In this document: positions 63,181-64,000 of the stretch, one piece after another | Position numbering within the stretch: position 1 is the stretch's first letter | Layout of the letters: each line of letters starts with the position of its first letter | From: Gilliamella sp. wkB171 | GTDB lineage: Bacteria; Pseudomonadota; Gammaproteobacteria; Enterobacterales; Orbaceae | NCBI RefSeq assembly: GCF_001693755.1 | Contig: NZ_LYST01000043.1 | Span: 496,001 to 560,000, forward strand | Direction of reading: 5' to 3' | Length of the DNA stretch: 64,000 nt | The notes under the pieces: generated by a model | What the model saw: the letters and a program-made list of their open reading frames with translations, nothing else | What the model was told of the DNA's origin: nothing | Databases searched by the model: none | Program-made: the position numbers and the translations under genes

Positions 63181-64000
63181 ATGATTGTTTTTGATTCTAT
63201 CCAAATTCGCCGAGGTGTAAATCTCCTATTAGATAATGCTTCAGCCACTATTAATCCTAAACAAAAAGTGGGATTAGTTGGTAAAAATGGTTGTGGAAAA
63301 TCCACCTTATTTTCGCTAATCAAAGGTGAAATTCAAGCAGATGGTGGTAGCTTGAGCATTCCTGCACAATGGCAACTAGCTTGGGTTAATCAAGAAACAC
63401 CCGCTTTAGATGTGCCTGCTATTGAGTATGCTATTGATGGGGATCGAGAGTATCGCCAATTAGAACAGAAATTAGCCATTGCTAATCAAGAAAATAATGG
63501 TGAACAAATTGCAATTATTCATGAAAAACTCGATACCATTGATGCTTGGTCAATACAGGCAAGAGCTGCAACACTATTACATGGTTTAGGATTTTCTAAC
63601 GAACAACTTCTGTTGCCGGTTAAATCCTATTCGGGCGGTTGGCGAATGCGACTAAATTTGGCGCAAGCGTTAATGTGTCGTTCTGATTTACTGCTACTGG
63701 ACGAACCGACCAACCACCTTGATTTAGATGCTGTAATTTGGCTTGAAAAGTGGTTAAGTAATTACCAAGGTACACTAATTTTAATCTCACATGACCGAGA
63801 TTTTTTAGATCCTTTAGTGAATAAAATTATTCATATCGAACAAAAGAAATTATTTGAATACACAGGCAATTATTCATCATTTGAAACACAGCGCTCAGCA
63901 AAATTGGCTCAACAACAATCATTATACGAAAGCCAACAACTTAAAGTCGCTCATTTGCAAAGTTACATCGACCGTTTTAGAGCTAAAGCAACCAAAGCGA
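63181..64000 (+). CDS. yheS: ABC-F ATPase YheS (3' partial)
   Basis: Starts MIVFDSIQIRRGVNLLLDNA, as in E. coli YheS, and runs off the window after 273 codons. First ABC domain: Walker A GLVGKNGCGKSTL, signature SYSGGWRMRLNLAQAL, Walker B DLLLLDEPTNHLDLDAV, H-switch LISHDRDF; then the inter-domain linker begins (YIDRFRAKATKA). ABC-F proteins bind the ribosome E-site and rescue stalled translation; no membrane part. Confidence 0.95.
   Translation, partial: MIVFDSIQIRRGVNLLLDNASATINPKQKVGLVGKNGCGKSTLFSLIKGEIQADGGSLSIPAQWQLAWVNQETPALDVPAIEYAIDGDREYRQLEQKLAIANQENNGEQIAIIHEKLDTIDAWSIQARAATLLHGLGFSNEQLLLPVKSYSGGWRMRLNLAQALMCRSDLLLLDEPTNHLDLDAVIWLEKWLSNYQGTLILISHDRDFLDPLVNKIIHIEQKKLFEYTGNYSSFETQRSAKLAQQQSLYESQQLKVAHLQSYIDRFRAKATKA

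Overview
The window is AT-rich gammaproteobacterial chromosome. Several gene orders are of enterobacterial type: yibN-secB-gpsA, glnA-glnL-glnG, aas-lplT, rpsP-rimM-trmD-rplS, gltB-gltD and fruB-fruK-fruA next to cra. The tmRNA encodes the tag ANDENYALAA. Low GC, many sugar PTS genes and a surface adhesin would fit an insect-gut Orbaceae (Gilliamella-like) genome. That placement is inference from gene content; no search was run.

Layout. 1-4.7 kb: 3' part of mprF (lysyl-phosphatidylglycerol synthase/flippase), a VirJ/AcvB-type hydrolase and a DMT exporter. 5.5-6.9 kb: ghrB and ssrA (tmRNA). 6.9-10.7 kb: the remains of an integrative element at the 3' end of ssrA. It holds a P4-type integrase broken by several lesions, candidate replication iterons, a broken small ORF, a two-gene unit with a membrane coiled-coil protein, a 56-aa gene with phased operator-like palindromes, and an orphan ORF. 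10.8-12.8 kb: periplasmic carbonic anhydrase, tRNA-Asn, LOG-family protein. 12.9-18 kb: fruBKA and cra with a Cra operator. 18.1-21.8 kb: a Fur-box-preceded siderophore ABC importer.

22.0-23.6 kb: a secreted adhesin whose reading frame is broken only at a 7-bp tandem repeat beside the start codon, so it looks phase-variable (currently OFF). 23.9-28.1 kb: glnALG with a sigma54 promoter and NtrC-type half-sites. 28.6-30.6 kb: yibN, secB, gpsA. 30.7-36.1 kb: an ornithine-cyclodeaminase family enzyme, then aas-lplT-murQ. 36.9-40.2 kb: a mannose-family PTS with a DUF956 protein, followed by LysR-type regulator debris. 41-43.1 kb: rpsP operon, then a MarC protein.

44-51.1 kb: a cluster resembling the Salmonella D-ornithine/D-lysine decarboxylase (DokD) locus: fold-III decarboxylase, amino-acid antiporter, PLP racemase and a second permease, with a divergent sigma54 activator. 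A good sigma54 promoter and a palindromic candidate activator site lie between. 51.1-64 kb: a flavoprotein, gltBD, a GST, mazG with a small unknown partner, an OPT transporter, a cdaR stub and the 5' part of yheS.

Most of the window is ordinary metabolism. The parts that merit attention are the phase-variable adhesin, the DokD-like pathway with its regulatory DNA, and the decayed element at ssrA.
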